DNA of 64,000 nt, taken from positions 62,001 through 126,000 of the forward strand of contig JAEZKP010000101.1 of assembly GCA_023436145.1 (NCBI GenBank), given 5' to 3'. Under the pieces are notes generated by a model. That model did not search any database and was not told where the DNA came from. It worked only from the letters and a program-made list of their open reading frames with translations. Origin of the DNA: Fibrobacterota bacterium (GTDB lineage Bacteria > Fibrobacterota > Chitinivibrionia > Chitinivibrionales > Chitinispirillaceae). Shown piece after piece: positions 18,176 to 27,491 of this stretch. The translations under genes were made by a program, and so were the position numbers. Within the stretch, counting starts at the first letter, position 1; every line of letters starts with the position of its first letter.

Positions 18176-19171
18176 ATGGCTTTTAGTTCAACATTTTCCA
18201 AAGAGGTACTAAATCTTGATTGTGAGAGCGAAACAGAAAAAATCTGTGCCAAAATAAATGAATTTCTTTCCGGTGATCTCAAACGCAGAGGTTTAGTAGT
18301 GGGAATCAGCGGTGGGATTGACAGTAGTGTAACACTCGCACTGGCAGTTAAAGCCCTTGGAAAACAACGGGTTTTTGCTCTTCAGATGCCAGAAATGCAT
18401 TCTGCAGAAGAAACATTACATCTGAGTAGTTTACTGGCTTCCCATTTTGATGTACAATGTCAGCATGAAGATATCACCGGTATTTTAAAAGCTCTGGGCT
18501 TTTATCAGCGATATTCCCAAACCGTCCGCAATATCATTCCGGAATATACAGAGAGTTGGAAATCAAAAATCGTTCTGCCTAATGTTATAGAAAAAAGTGC
18601 ATATTCCATTTTTTCTATAGTCGCTCAATCACCAGAAGGAGTACAAATCAAGAAACGATTAGATCTGGAAACTTATCTGGGCATTGTAGCTGCAACCAAT
18701 TTTAAGCAGCGAGTAAGAAAAATGCTGGAATATTATCATGCAGACCGCTTAAACTATGCAGTTGCCGGTACACCCAACCGGTTGGAATATGATCAGGGAT
18801 TCTTTGTAAAACTTGGTGACGGTGCTGCAGATATAAAACCCATTGCCCATCTTTACAAATCGCAGGTATATCAACTGGCCCGGTATCTTGAAATACCGCC
18901 AGAAATACGAAACAGACCTCCCACTACCGACACCTATTCTCTCTCTCAGAGCCAGGATGAGTTTTATTTCCAGTTATCATATGATAAACTCGACCTTTGT
19001 ATGTATGCAAAAAATAACAATATTTCTGCTACGGATGCGGCTACAGTGGTTGGGTTGACACCTGTTCAGGTTCAAAGAGTTTACACCGATATAGACAATA
19101 AACGGAAAACCACCAGATATCTCCATTTAAAACCATTACTGATCGATTCTGTCCCTGAAATACTATGCTGA
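18176..19171 (+). CDS. NAD(+) synthase-like ATP-pyrophosphatase
   Basis: A 331-aa N-type ATP-pyrophosphatase with the PP-loop VVGISGGIDSS (about residues 39-49) and NadE-like segments AGTPNRLEYDQGFFVKLGDGAADIKPIAHLYK and PPTTDTYSLSQSQDEF (quoted in part). It lacks a glutaminase domain, so it would use ammonia. True NadE adenylates deamido-NAD and amidates it; the location in an exopolysaccharide operon and the 40-residue extra segment before the NadE core (RYSQTVRNIIPEY) leave open a role in amidating a sugar acid. The frame is open from 18077, but AAAAGGAG five bases before ATG 18176 fixes the start. Confidence 0.8.
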   Translation: MAFSSTFSKEVLNLDCESETEKICAKINEFLSGDLKRRGLVVGISGGIDSSVTLALAVKALGKQRVFALQMPEMHSAEETLHLSSLLASHFDVQCQHEDITGILKALGFYQRYSQTVRNIIPEYTESWKSKIVLPNVIEKSAYSIFSIVAQSPEGVQIKKRLDLETYLGIVAATNFKQRVRKMLEYYHADRLNYAVAGTPNRLEYDQGFFVKLGDGAADIKPIAHLYKSQVYQLARYLEIPPEIRNRPPTTDTYSLSQSQDEFYFQLSYDKLDLCMYAKNNNISATDAATVVGLTPVQVQRVYTDIDNKRKTTRYLHLKPLLIDSVPEILC

Positions 19172-19193
19172 AAGTATAATAATATTCTATTTC

Positions 19194-19237
19194 GTAGCTG
19201 ATATACAGCACTATGAAACTGCAGTATATCCAGCTAC
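19194..19237. terminator. Long imperfect hairpin between convergent genes
   Basis: Left arm 19194-19206 pairs with right arm 19224-19237 over 13 bp with a single bulged C, leaving a 17-nt loop. It lies midway between two convergent genes (ends at 19171 and 19278), the usual place for a shared terminator. Neither side is followed by a strong T tract, so it may be a Rho-independent element of weak type, a transcript-stabilising 3' hairpin, or simply a structured spacer. Confidence 0.4.
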
Positions 19238-19277
19238 ACCTTTCCCCTGCTGATACTGTAAAGTCAGACACTATTAA

Positions 19278-20360
19278 TCATTCGAGTAACACTTTTTTGA
19301 GCCGGTTTGCCTGTCTTTCGATCCGGTTCCGTTTTGCATATCTCCAGGCAGCCATTCCAATTTCCTTAATACTCTGAGTATCCAGGCTTGTTTTCATAAT
19401 CCTCGAACAGTCCGCTTCAGCATCTGTTCCGTTAAGCAATATACCATTATGATAATTCATGATTATTTCTTTTGAAGAAGAGATGCCGGTGGCAAACACC
19501 ACACACCCCCTGGCCATAGCCTCGAGAATACAAAAAGCATGCCCCCCCTCGTAACGAGAAGTGGAAACAACAAATGGACAATGTTCATACCACCGGTTCA
19601 TCATCCCTGGTGATTCGTTCTTTATTATTACCAGGGACTCACCGCAGAAATCCATCAGCAGCTCCCTCTGTGATGGAATATTTCCTGTACCTACCATGTA
19701 AAATTTAGCTTCCGGGTTTTTATTTAATACTTTTCGAAAGATTTGCAGACTGTATTCCAGATTCTTTTTCCAGGTAAATCCACCTACAGATAAAATATTC
19801 AGAGGATAATTTTTCTGTAAAGGCCAGTGTGGTTTATCTGCTACATCGATACCGTTAGGAATAACTCTCATTTTTTTTGCAGAAAATTTGTATCTGTCCG
19901 ATATCCACTTCGCTTCTTCAATTGTACCGCAAATACAAACATCTGCTAATCTCAAATTGGCTTTTAACAACGGGAATCGTAACAGATGCGATTTCCAGCT
20001 TGTGGGATTAGTAACTATCTCCCTGGGTAACCCCTTTTCTATTTTGTATACCTTTTCCTCCCAGCCATGATTATGAAGAGCCACTTTGGTTTTCAATGAG
20101 AATAATCTTATCAGTACTGTACAAAAAACGCCATCAGTAGAACGGGCAATAATCCAGTCAGGCGGATTTCTCAGATTCTTTAAATACTTAATCGCCAGCA
20201 TAACTGCAAATCGAAGGTAATTGGTACCGCTTTTGTTGGACGCATAAATAATTTCCACCTGTATTCCTTCACTTTGAAGAAACCTGCTGAACTGAACCAT
20301 TGAGCGCTGTACGCCCCCGTTGGAGGATTCCTCAATTGATGCTGCAAACCAGACCTTCAC
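19278..20360 (-). CDS. Glycosyltransferase family 4
   Basis: A 360-aa GT-B enzyme with the GT4 donor-site pattern: ILSVGGFTWKKNLEYSLQIF, FYMVGTG, and the E-x7-E-type GGHAFCILEAMARGCVVFATG block. The N-terminal domain contains a SSNGGVQRSMVQFSRFL segment, typical of GT4 enzymes that act on lipid-linked sugars. The start is GTG 20360, overlapping the stop of the upstream GT2 gene by 4 nt (GTGA), with GGGAG upstream. It is the last gene of the 20-kb minus-strand run, so it likely adds one sugar to the polymer repeat made by that operon. Confidence 0.88.
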   Translation of the reverse strand: MKVWFAASIEESSNGGVQRSMVQFSRFLQSEGIQVEIIYASNKSGTNYLRFAVMLAIKYLKNLRNPPDWIIARSTDGVFCTVLIRLFSLKTKVALHNHGWEEKVYKIEKGLPREIVTNPTSWKSHLLRFPLLKANLRLADVCICGTIEEAKWISDRYKFSAKKMRVIPNGIDVADKPHWPLQKNYPLNILSVGGFTWKKNLEYSLQIFRKVLNKNPEAKFYMVGTGNIPSQRELLMDFCGESLVIIKNESPGMMNRWYEHCPFVVSTSRYEGGHAFCILEAMARGCVVFATGISSSKEIIMNYHNGILLNGTDAEADCSRIMKTSLDTQSIKEIGMAAWRYAKRNRIERQANRLKKVLLE

Positions 20361-21283
20361 ACCTGCTCCCTTTGGTTCATCAGTAAGTTCCGGTTGAATT
20401 TCAGCAATTCAAATAACAGAAACCATGAATATAACTGCTCAATCGATGCAGCAATCACCAGTACTATTGATTGTAAGGGATTACTTATTATCCGTCCTAT
20501 ATTTCTGCGCCTCAGACTTTTGAAGACATTTTTAAATAAAACCGAAAGCAAAGTACCCAGGAAAGTATGCGCATGGCGGAAATGCCGGTATTGATCAGGA
20601 TGCTTTCTGTAAAAATAAAGGTCAGCCTTCAGTAAACCTCTTATTCTTTTCGGAGCTGTGATCAGATATTTTAACAATTCCACTTTCCGTGGAAGATGTG
20701 TTACTTTTAAAGATGAAGCAAAAATAATTTCCCCTTTTTTTAATAACCTGGCAGCCAGTTCATGGTCTTCACAATAGGGACCCAGTCTTTCAAATTCAGG
20801 ATCGAATCCGGATATCTCATTTAGAACATCTCCTCTCACTGCTAAATGACAGGTTAGAAAAGCTCCCCCCTTAAGGTTCTGTACCTCTCTGTCCCATACT
20901 CCATTCCCCGACCCCTCTACCATCCCCTCTACTCCTACCACAGTTTTCGCCTGAGAAGACAACACTGTTCTCATAACCCCAAACCAATTATCTGCTATAA
21001 GAACATCATCATCCAGAAAAATTATCCAATCTCCTTTACTTTCTGAAACCCCTGAGTTTCTGGCGACCGCCATACCTTTATTTTCCTGATATAAATAGGT
21101 AAAACCAAATCTTTTACATATCTGACTATTATGATGTGCAGTAATCTCCTCTGAACCATCATCTACCACGATTACCTCTACACTTTTTTCCGCCTGGATC
21201 TGCTCGCGAATCGCTTTACAGCATATTTCCAGATATTCGGACCGGTTACAGGTTGGTATAACTATAGAATACTGTATCCGCAC
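20357..21283 (-). CDS. Glycosyltransferase family 2
   Basis: A 308-aa GT-A enzyme starting IQYSIVIPTCNRSEYL with VIVVDDGSEE and the metal-binding FLDDDVLIADNW (DxD) motif, followed by GFDPEFERLGPYCEDHELAARL. The last 80 residues contain hydrophobic helices (LLSVLFKNVF; SIVLVIAASIEQLYSWFLLF) that would tether it to the membrane. The open frame reaches a TTG at 21298, but GTG 21283 has GGGAG eight bases upstream and abuts the previous stop (TAGTG), so it is preferred. It is part of the five-glycosyltransferase block at the 3' end of the large operon. Confidence 0.87.
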   Translation of the reverse strand: MRIQYSIVIPTCNRSEYLEICCKAIREQIQAEKSVEVIVVDDGSEEITAHHNSQICKRFGFTYLYQENKGMAVARNSGVSESKGDWIIFLDDDVLIADNWFGVMRTVLSSQAKTVVGVEGMVEGSGNGVWDREVQNLKGGAFLTCHLAVRGDVLNEISGFDPEFERLGPYCEDHELAARLLKKGEIIFASSLKVTHLPRKVELLKYLITAPKRIRGLLKADLYFYRKHPDQYRHFRHAHTFLGTLLSVLFKNVFKSLRRRNIGRIISNPLQSIVLVIAASIEQLYSWFLLFELLKFNRNLLMNQREQV

Positions 21284-22365
21284 TATTTTTTCTCCCAAGA
21301 ATTAACATAGATCTCGAATAATTTTCTTCCGGTATTCATGGTTTTTACCTGGTATCTGGAAGCACCCTGAGATGAACTCAAGGACCAGAGCCTGTTATTG
21401 TGTGCAAGCTGCATCATGCCTTCTGCAATCATCTGCACATCATATGGATCAACAAATACAGCTGCACCATCACACGATTCATGTAATGGTGCAATATCTG
21501 AAAGCAGAAGCGGACAACCGCAGCTCATTCCCTCTATAGGAGGTATTCCAAGCCCTTCATAAAGTGAACAAAAGATAAGACCGGCTGATTTTTTCAGATG
21601 TTCTTCATATTTATCCATAGAATTTTCAAATACAACATCGGGAGGTACACTCTGCAGACCTTCTTCTTTTTTATTTACCCATCCCAGTATTAACAATTTG
21701 TAATCTGGAGTACTTCTTCTGAAAATATCAAATGCTTTTATGACTCTGGCCAGATTTTTATGTGGTGAACCGCCAAGGGTAACGAAATATTTTTCCTTTG
21801 TAATTATTTCCTCTTTTGTTTCAGCCGATCCTATTGGTTTGTAAATCACTTCTGTATTATTCTGAAAAGTTGTAAACATGGTTTGAAATTCACTGGAAGA
21901 AGCTTCTGAAATGCAAATAACCTTATTTATTGATCTTATTAATTTCTTCTGAGTCTTCCAATACCAGCTCCTCTTTACCGATTTAAGAAATGGGAAATCC
22001 CAGTTTTCAACACCCAGATCATATATTGTAGCCACAGTTCTACAAGGATGATACAATCCGATACCAATCTGCCACAATGGTCCTAATGCTATCCAGTAGT
22101 GAAAAATGTCTATTTTACAGCGCTTTAAAATCGCTGGAATTTTTATCAGATCCTGTTTCCAGTTGCTGCAATTATATTGAATCAGATTTGCGTTTTTTAA
22201 CCCCGGTGATTCTGGTATACAATCTTTATCACCAAGTATGAAAAGATTTACAGGACACCCCAGCTCAGTAAAGGCATCAGCTACAGCTCGCGTGTATGTG
22301 CCAACTCCTCGCTTTCCGTATCCAAGAGAAAACAATCTGAAATCCCACAGAACATTCACCTGCAT
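21283..22365 (-). CDS. Glycosyltransferase family 4 (mannosyltransferase-like)
   Basis: A 360-aa GT4 protein: GKRGVGTYTRAVADAF near the N-terminus, TIYDLGVENWDFP, ICISEASSSEF, VTLGGSPHKNLARVIKAFDIF, and the strongly conserved SLYEGLGIPPIEGMSCGCPLL segment with the E-x7-E motif. This layout is close to WbaZ/mannosyltransferase-type enzymes that extend O-antigen or exopolysaccharide repeats. ATG 22365 overlaps the upstream gene's end by 10 nt and has AGGAG close before it. The acceptor and donor sugars cannot be read from sequence. Confidence 0.88.
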   Translation of the reverse strand: MQVNVLWDFRLFSLGYGKRGVGTYTRAVADAFTELGCPVNLFILGDKDCIPESPGLKNANLIQYNCSNWKQDLIKIPAILKRCKIDIFHYWIALGPLWQIGIGLYHPCRTVATIYDLGVENWDFPFLKSVKRSWYWKTQKKLIRSINKVICISEASSSEFQTMFTTFQNNTEVIYKPIGSAETKEEIITKEKYFVTLGGSPHKNLARVIKAFDIFRRSTPDYKLLILGWVNKKEEGLQSVPPDVVFENSMDKYEEHLKKSAGLIFCSLYEGLGIPPIEGMSCGCPLLLSDIAPLHESCDGAAVFVDPYDVQMIAEGMMQLAHNNRLWSLSSSQGASRYQVKTMNTGRKLFEIYVNSWEKK

Positions 22366-23465
22366 AATCTCCTGTAAATAGTTATCAGTCTGTCTGCCAT
22401 GTTAGTGATATTCAGAGTTTCCGAATATAATTCCACTGCCTCAAGAAGTTCTGTTCTGTATCTGCTGTCATCCAGAATCTTCCGGATTGCCAGGGCAACT
22501 GATTCCGGGGTATTATCCACTGTCATGACCGGACCACTTTTTCCATTATTAAAATATGCATTAAGTTCCTTTGTCATAGGTAATTCTGTTGCAATTACCG
22601 GTTTTAAAGCACCAACGGCTCTGGAAAATGTGGCTGAAGTACTTTTATACCTGAATAGTGATAGATATATATCTATTTTTTCCAGCATCTCATTCTGTTT
22701 TTCCTCTGAAACCCATCCGGTAATGATAAAGCGGTTCTGCCATTTCCGGTCCACAATCCTCGCTCTCAGATCCTGAAGTATTTCAGCATGCTCATCATCT
22801 CTTAATCCACCAATCCAAATGAACTTCCAATCAATTTCTGTCTTTTCCAGTGCTGAAAAAAGCAAATCATAATCATAACCCGGATTAATAAAACCAGTCG
22901 AACCCAAAATCAGTTGCTTTCCAGCTTTCCAATTTACTTTTGATGCACTTCTTTTTACAGGAAGTTCCAGAATTTCCACCCGTTCAGGTTTTATCCCCTT
23001 CTTCAGTAGTATCTCTTTGTGAAATCTATGGTGCAGTAAAATCAGATCAGCCCCAAATCCTTTATTACAGTGCTTCCGAAAAGCAGTCTGCACCGGGTGT
23101 TTAATATCATAAATTATTTGTTTAACCGCCAGAACAGGTCCATGACCTCTGATTTTGCTTCTGGGATATATTTGTGGAAATTCATCGTAAACTTCATGAA
23201 GTGTGACTATGACAGGTACTTTTAATTTTGATAATATTTTAAAATATATGTCCTTTCTTCCTTTCAGAAAAAAGGATGTTTCGTACTGAACGTGCACCAG
23301 ATCAACTTTGTCAGCTCCTTTCAGGAATGGTTCTTTACCGTTTACTATAGCTGACAGGTCTTCAGTAATTACTTCACATTTATTATTCAGTTCATTTATG
23401 TAATCATGAGAGTAAATAGATATTCCGCATCTTCTGTTCACCGGAAAAAGCCACATTACCTTCAT
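22356..23465 (-). CDS. Glycosyltransferase (GT4-like)
   Basis: A 369-aa GT-B protein. It opens KVMWLFPVNRRCGISIYSHDY, has VIVTLHEVYDEFP in the acceptor domain, and a donor domain with LILGSTGFINPGYDYDLLFSAL, FIWIGG, RFIITGWVSEEKQNEML and ATFSRAVGALKPVIATELP. The E-x7-E motif is weaker than in its neighbours, so it may belong to a divergent branch. The frame extends to 23480, but ATG 23465 overlaps the upstream stop by 4 nt (ATGA), the arrangement used throughout this operon. A cytoplasmic sugar transfer step to the same repeat unit is inferred. Confidence 0.82.
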   Translation of the reverse strand: MKVMWLFPVNRRCGISIYSHDYINELNNKCEVITEDLSAIVNGKEPFLKGADKVDLVHVQYETSFFLKGRKDIYFKILSKLKVPVIVTLHEVYDEFPQIYPRSKIRGHGPVLAVKQIIYDIKHPVQTAFRKHCNKGFGADLILLHHRFHKEILLKKGIKPERVEILELPVKRSASKVNWKAGKQLILGSTGFINPGYDYDLLFSALEKTEIDWKFIWIGGLRDDEHAEILQDLRARIVDRKWQNRFIITGWVSEEKQNEMLEKIDIYLSLFRYKSTSATFSRAVGALKPVIATELPMTKELNAYFNNGKSGPVMTVDNTPESVALAIRKILDDSRYRTELLEAVELYSETLNITNMADRLITIYRRLCR

Positions 23466-24403
23466 GAGTTTTTCCCGCACTCTGAATAGATCTGTATAGG
23501 TAACCCCTTACGTTTTCCACTTATGCAAAATCGCAGAATACCTGTAACTACTCCCGATAAAGCTGCAATAATCCAGAAAATATTATGCGATAACAACTTG
23601 GCTTTTGCTTTGGCCTTGGTCCTGGTCTCATATTCCAGCCGGTATTTCCAGTATGTGCACCAGGTTTTGAGAAATTTACCAGGTATATATTTACAGCAGA
23701 AGTAAGCAGTATTGGCATAACTGTTATAAATATATTTACTTGACTTGTCTTCCCTGCATCCACCGGCTTTGTTTCTCATGTGAGTAACTCTGGCCTGGGA
23801 ACAGAACCAGATTTTCTTATTAATTTTTAACAGTCTGAAAGCACAATCAATATCCTCCCATAAAGCATTTCTTTTGAAACATGTATCAAAGCCACCAATT
23901 TCCATTAATGATTCCCTTCTAAAAGACATATTAGCTCCCATAACACTGATTGTATACTGGCTTTTACTGACAGAAAAGTTTTGTACAAGTTTGCCACAGG
24001 AAGGGTCAAAGGTGGATGGTGATAAAATGTTTCTATCAAACAGTGGGTCATCTACATATCCGGCTACAGCTCCAATCCAGGTTTGCTGGTAACAGAAGCG
24101 GTGATTATTCATAAGGTTTTCATCGGGAATCACATCATCATCCAGAAAAAGTATAATGGGGTTTACTCCAGCATTTATGCCAGCATTCCTGGCTTTAGGC
24201 AGATTTGGCGGTGATGAAAACAGCGATTTCACTGTTGGGCTGTCAAAATCTTTTTTCTCCCTGATATTCTGAAAAACCACATAAATGGAATCGTCCGGTT
24301 GACATTGCTTAAGTAATTTATTTATCAGATTCTCAATAACACTGGATCTATTATAGGTGGCGATAACCACATCTATACCCATACACTCCTTTATTTTAGC
24401 CAT
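23462..24403 (-). CDS. Glycosyltransferase family 2
   Basis: A 313-aa GT2 enzyme with the N-terminal IDVVIATYNRSSVIENLI strand, LFLDDDVIPDENL (DxD), GANMSFRRESLMEIGGFD and the catalytic-base type ALWEDIDCAFRLL segment. A C-terminal helix (IFWIIAALSGVVTGILRFCI) probably anchors it in the inner membrane. TTG 24409 would overlap the kinase stop by 4 nt; ATG 24403, two bases after that stop, is chosen. It is the first glycosyltransferase after the export kinase in the operon. Confidence 0.85.
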   Translation of the reverse strand: MAKIKECMGIDVVIATYNRSSVIENLINKLLKQCQPDDSIYVVFQNIREKKDFDSPTVKSLFSSPPNLPKARNAGINAGVNPIILFLDDDVIPDENLMNNHRFCYQQTWIGAVAGYVDDPLFDRNILSPSTFDPSCGKLVQNFSVSKSQYTISVMGANMSFRRESLMEIGGFDTCFKRNALWEDIDCAFRLLKINKKIWFCSQARVTHMRNKAGGCREDKSSKYIYNSYANTAYFCCKYIPGKFLKTWCTYWKYRLEYETRTKAKAKAKLLSHNIFWIIAALSGVVTGILRFCISGKRKGLPIQIYSECGKNS

Positions 24404-24405
24404 TA

Positions 24406-26568
24406 TCAATCATTTTTGGTTTTATAGTAATGGTAGTAATATTTGTAATAACCATAGCTTGAATACCGGTGTGTCAGATCAATATCATTTAAAACTGTAC
24501 CCAGGATTCTCACATTTACATTCTTTAGTATGTTTATTGCTCTGGAGGCGATTTCCCGCGCAGTATGATGCGATTTTATAATTACCAGGATGCCATCTGT
24601 TTTAGTGCCAAGTAATGTGGAATCAGTCACAGCAACGATTGGCGGCGAATCAAAAAATACTATATCAAACATGGAATTTAACTGCTCTATTATCTGACTC
24701 ATTCTGTTGGAACCAATCAGTTCAGCTGGATTTGGAGTAAAGACACCAGCGGGTATAATGAACAGATTCTCTTTATCAGTAGCATGAATAATCTGATTGA
24801 AATCAGGGTTCTCACCAAACAGATCGGTAAAGCCTGGTTCTCTTTTAGTATTAAATATGTGATGAATTACCGGTCTTCTCAAATCAGCATCTACAAGTAA
24901 AGTCTTTTTACCCATTTGAGCATAAGCAGTGGCCAGATTGGAAATAGTCAGTGATTTGCCTTCAGATGGGCCGGCAGAAGTTAATACTATCGTTTTTAGA
25001 GGCTTGTCAGGACTGACAAATGACAGATTGGTTCTGAGTGAGCGATATGATTCGGTAATTACAGAATCATCTCCCTCAAAGTTAAAAACCTGTCTGGGGT
25101 ACTGAAGAAGTGAAGAACCTCTGCCTTTGTCAGCATTTCTTCTTCGTATCTTCACTTCAGCTTTTTTATCATGGGAAATGTGAGGAATCGTTCCCATAAC
25201 CGGCAGCCCTATAAATCTCTCAATATCCTCATTTGATTTGATGGTTGTATCATTGAAATCGATGAAAAATGCCAATACGATTCCCAGGAATAGTCCTAAA
25301 ACCGCCCCCAGGAGGTAAAATCTCATCTCATTTTTAGAGATCGGTTCAAGAGGAAAGACCGGCATATCGACTATCTTGACACCAGCTGTATTTGACGCAC
25401 TCATAATCCGCTGTTCCTCTGCTTTTTCCAGAAGAATGGAATAGATATTTTCATAAACCTCTTTTGACCTTTTTAACCGCAGAAGCTCAAGAGATTGGGA
25501 CATTATATCCGGATTTCCGCTTTTATATGCCTTAATCGCCTTGTTATATGCTTCAAGTCTTCGTTTGAAAAGTTCAAGCTCGGCTTCCTTGGCAATCACA
25601 GATTTTCTAATCTCCTGCCATTGACGCATGGTAGCCAGATCTATACCGGTACTGGTATTTTTTTGCTGCTCCAGCAGTTTCTGCTCAATCTCCTGAATTT
25701 CTCTGTCAATTGTTGAAATTCCGGCAAGACGTATACCCAGTCCTTCAAGACGCATTTTCTCCTTTTCCAGTTCGTTCAACTTTGCTCTCAATTGCATATA
25801 TTCTGATGACTTCAGCTCTTTTGAAGGAGTTATGCTGCTTTCCATCTTATGCAGAAGTTTTTTCTCAGCATCCAGATCCGCTTCTTTCACTCCCAGTTGA
25901 GCCAGCACCACAGAGGAGGAATCCTGCAGAGCTTTTAACTCCCTGGTAGTCCCTTCCTGAATCTGCCCGGCTTTTTCACTGAAATGCCGGTAATCCTGCT
26001 CAGCCAGCTCCAGATTTTTTCTGATCATGGTCAACTGTTTATCGATCTCATATAATGCTCTCCGGGATTCTTCACTGGCCACTTCCTGACATCGATTTCT
26101 GAATATTTCAGTCCCTTTGGCAGCTGTCTCATAGGCAAGGTCTCTTGAGTTCATTCTGACATTGAGCTTCAGAAATGAGGTATATATTGTTTTTCGCAAA
26201 GAGATATTCTGATGAATATATTGAATAGCTGACTCCCTGTTGAGTTTAGGATGTATCTGCTGAAACTTTTCCAGACCGATACTGTCCAGTACTGATTCAA
26301 GAAATGAGCGACTATTGAGAATCCCCTCATAAAAACTGAGAGATCTCACATTTACCATCATGGGCTGATTTATATATGTATTAGGTTCCTCTATCACTAT
26401 TGTGGCATAAGCTTCATATATATCCTCTATATTATAAACATAGTAAACAGTAGACAGTAATGTACTGACAAAAAAGAGCAGGATTATCCATTTTCTTCGC
26501 AGAATAATTCCCAGATAGTCACTGATATTTCTTTCCACATTCTTATCTTGAATTTGAGATAGGCTCAT
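24406..26568 (-). CDS. Chain-length determinant / tyrosine autokinase (second Wzc-like BY-kinase)
   Basis: A 720-aa Wzc-like protein: first membrane helix at about residues 28-47, a long coiled-coil periplasmic region, a second helix near residue 420 (FYLLGAVLGLFLGIVLAFF), then the kinase with Walker A SAGPSEGKSLTISN (about residue 530), Walker A' LLVDADLRRP and Walker B FFDSPPIVAV. The C-terminal tail carries nine tyrosines in 15 residues, a classical autophosphorylation cluster richer than in the other kinase at 6492. It would control polymer length and export with the SLBB protein encoded just upstream, whose stop it overlaps by 4 nt. It is the second complete export pair in this window. 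Confidence 0.93.
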   Translation of the reverse strand: MSLSQIQDKNVERNISDYLGIILRRKWIILLFFVSTLLSTVYYVYNIEDIYEAYATIVIEEPNTYINQPMMVNVRSLSFYEGILNSRSFLESVLDSIGLEKFQQIHPKLNRESAIQYIHQNISLRKTIYTSFLKLNVRMNSRDLAYETAAKGTEIFRNRCQEVASEESRRALYEIDKQLTMIRKNLELAEQDYRHFSEKAGQIQEGTTRELKALQDSSSVVLAQLGVKEADLDAEKKLLHKMESSITPSKELKSSEYMQLRAKLNELEKEKMRLEGLGIRLAGISTIDREIQEIEQKLLEQQKNTSTGIDLATMRQWQEIRKSVIAKEAELELFKRRLEAYNKAIKAYKSGNPDIMSQSLELLRLKRSKEVYENIYSILLEKAEEQRIMSASNTAGVKIVDMPVFPLEPISKNEMRFYLLGAVLGLFLGIVLAFFIDFNDTTIKSNEDIERFIGLPVMGTIPHISHDKKAEVKIRRRNADKGRGSSLLQYPRQVFNFEGDDSVITESYRSLRTNLSFVSPDKPLKTIVLTSAGPSEGKSLTISNLATAYAQMGKKTLLVDADLRRPVIHHIFNTKREPGFTDLFGENPDFNQIIHATDKENLFIIPAGVFTPNPAELIGSNRMSQIIEQLNSMFDIVFFDSPPIVAVTDSTLLGTKTDGILVIIKSHHTAREIASRAINILKNVNVRILGTVLNDIDLTHRYSSYGYYKYYYHYYKTKND

Positions 26569-27461
26569 TTAAATACCCCGGCAAATGCCTGTATAGTGAC
26601 TACTATTAGTAGCGTGTTGTTAACTACAGAAAGCATGGTTTTCCAGTCAAACCATTTGGAATAGACTATAATGACATCACCTGGATTAACAACAGGTATC
26701 TTATCCATCTTGCCCTGATCGATATAAGACTGAAGATCGATTATCTCTTCATCTACTCTTTCATTGGAATTTGTGGAGAGTCTTCTGACACGTGAAAAGT
26801 CCGCCTTTTCTACAGGTCCTCCTGCCATATAAATTATTTCGAAAATATTCATTGTATCTGTCAATTCAAATATTCCAGGTTTCTGAACCGCTCCGATCAC
26901 CTTTACGTTAAGATTTTCTTTTTTAGTCAGCACTATCACCACATCATCTGCTTCCAGTTGTGGCATCTTTTCGACGTCCCCATCCAGCAAAAATTGCTGA
27001 AAGTTAAATATTTCCGGAGCCCGGGGGCGTTTTTTATGAATAACTTTGATATTGGTCAAATCAGCACTTTTCACCACCGGGCCACCAGCATTCATAATGA
27101 CTTCCTGAACAGTAGCACCCTGATTGGTTTTAACCACACCCGGTTTTAATACTTCCCCCAGAACTGTTACCTGTATTTCCGGTTTTTCCACAATGGATAT
27201 AAGTACCAGCGGATTGTCAATACTTCGTGCAAGTTTGAACATCAGTTCATTTGTAAGTTCAGAGGTACTGATGTCGGTTATTTTTTCATCTGCGATCAGA
27301 GGATAATCGATCATACCCTCGTTATTAACTACATACTTTCCAGATAACTCAGGGTGATCTACCACCTGAATGTCCAGAACAGTTCCGTTTCTTATCATGC
27401 CTGCATTCACACTTAATAAAATAATAATCAGATAAAAAAATACTCTGCTGGTTTTCCTCAT
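26565..27461 (-). CDS. SLBB-domain polysaccharide export protein (second Wza-like)
   Basis: A 298-aa exported protein with a signal peptide (residues about 6-20, VFFYLIIILLSVNAG), the Poly_export signature (GTVLDIQVVDHPELSGKY, then VNNEGMIDYPLIA) and two SLBB domains (VTVLGEVLKPGVVKTN...IMNAGGP; VKVIGAVQKPGIFELTD...IYMAGGP). It ends in a hydrophobic segment (residues about 270-296). No lipobox Cys is visible, unlike E. coli Wza. The ATG at 27461 is the only suitable start. It links the TonB-like gene upstream with the kinase downstream and thereby ties the ExbB/ExbD machine to polysaccharide export. Confidence 0.9.
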   Translation of the reverse strand: MRKTSRVFFYLIIILLSVNAGMIRNGTVLDIQVVDHPELSGKYVVNNEGMIDYPLIADEKITDISTSELTNELMFKLARSIDNPLVLISIVEKPEIQVTVLGEVLKPGVVKTNQGATVQEVIMNAGGPVVKSADLTNIKVIHKKRPRAPEIFNFQQFLLDGDVEKMPQLEADDVVIVLTKKENLNVKVIGAVQKPGIFELTDTMNIFEIIYMAGGPVEKADFSRVRRLSTNSNERVDEEIIDLQSYIDQGKMDKIPVVNPGDVIIVYSKWFDWKTMLSVVNNTLLIVVTIQAFAGVFK

Positions 27462-27491
27462 TGCCTGCCGCCTTTTGTTTATTAACTACAA

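Noticed and set aside
22399..22776. 125-aa open frame antisense to a glycosyltransferase gene
   Set aside because: Entirely within the GT4-like gene, which has clear motifs and coupling to its neighbours.
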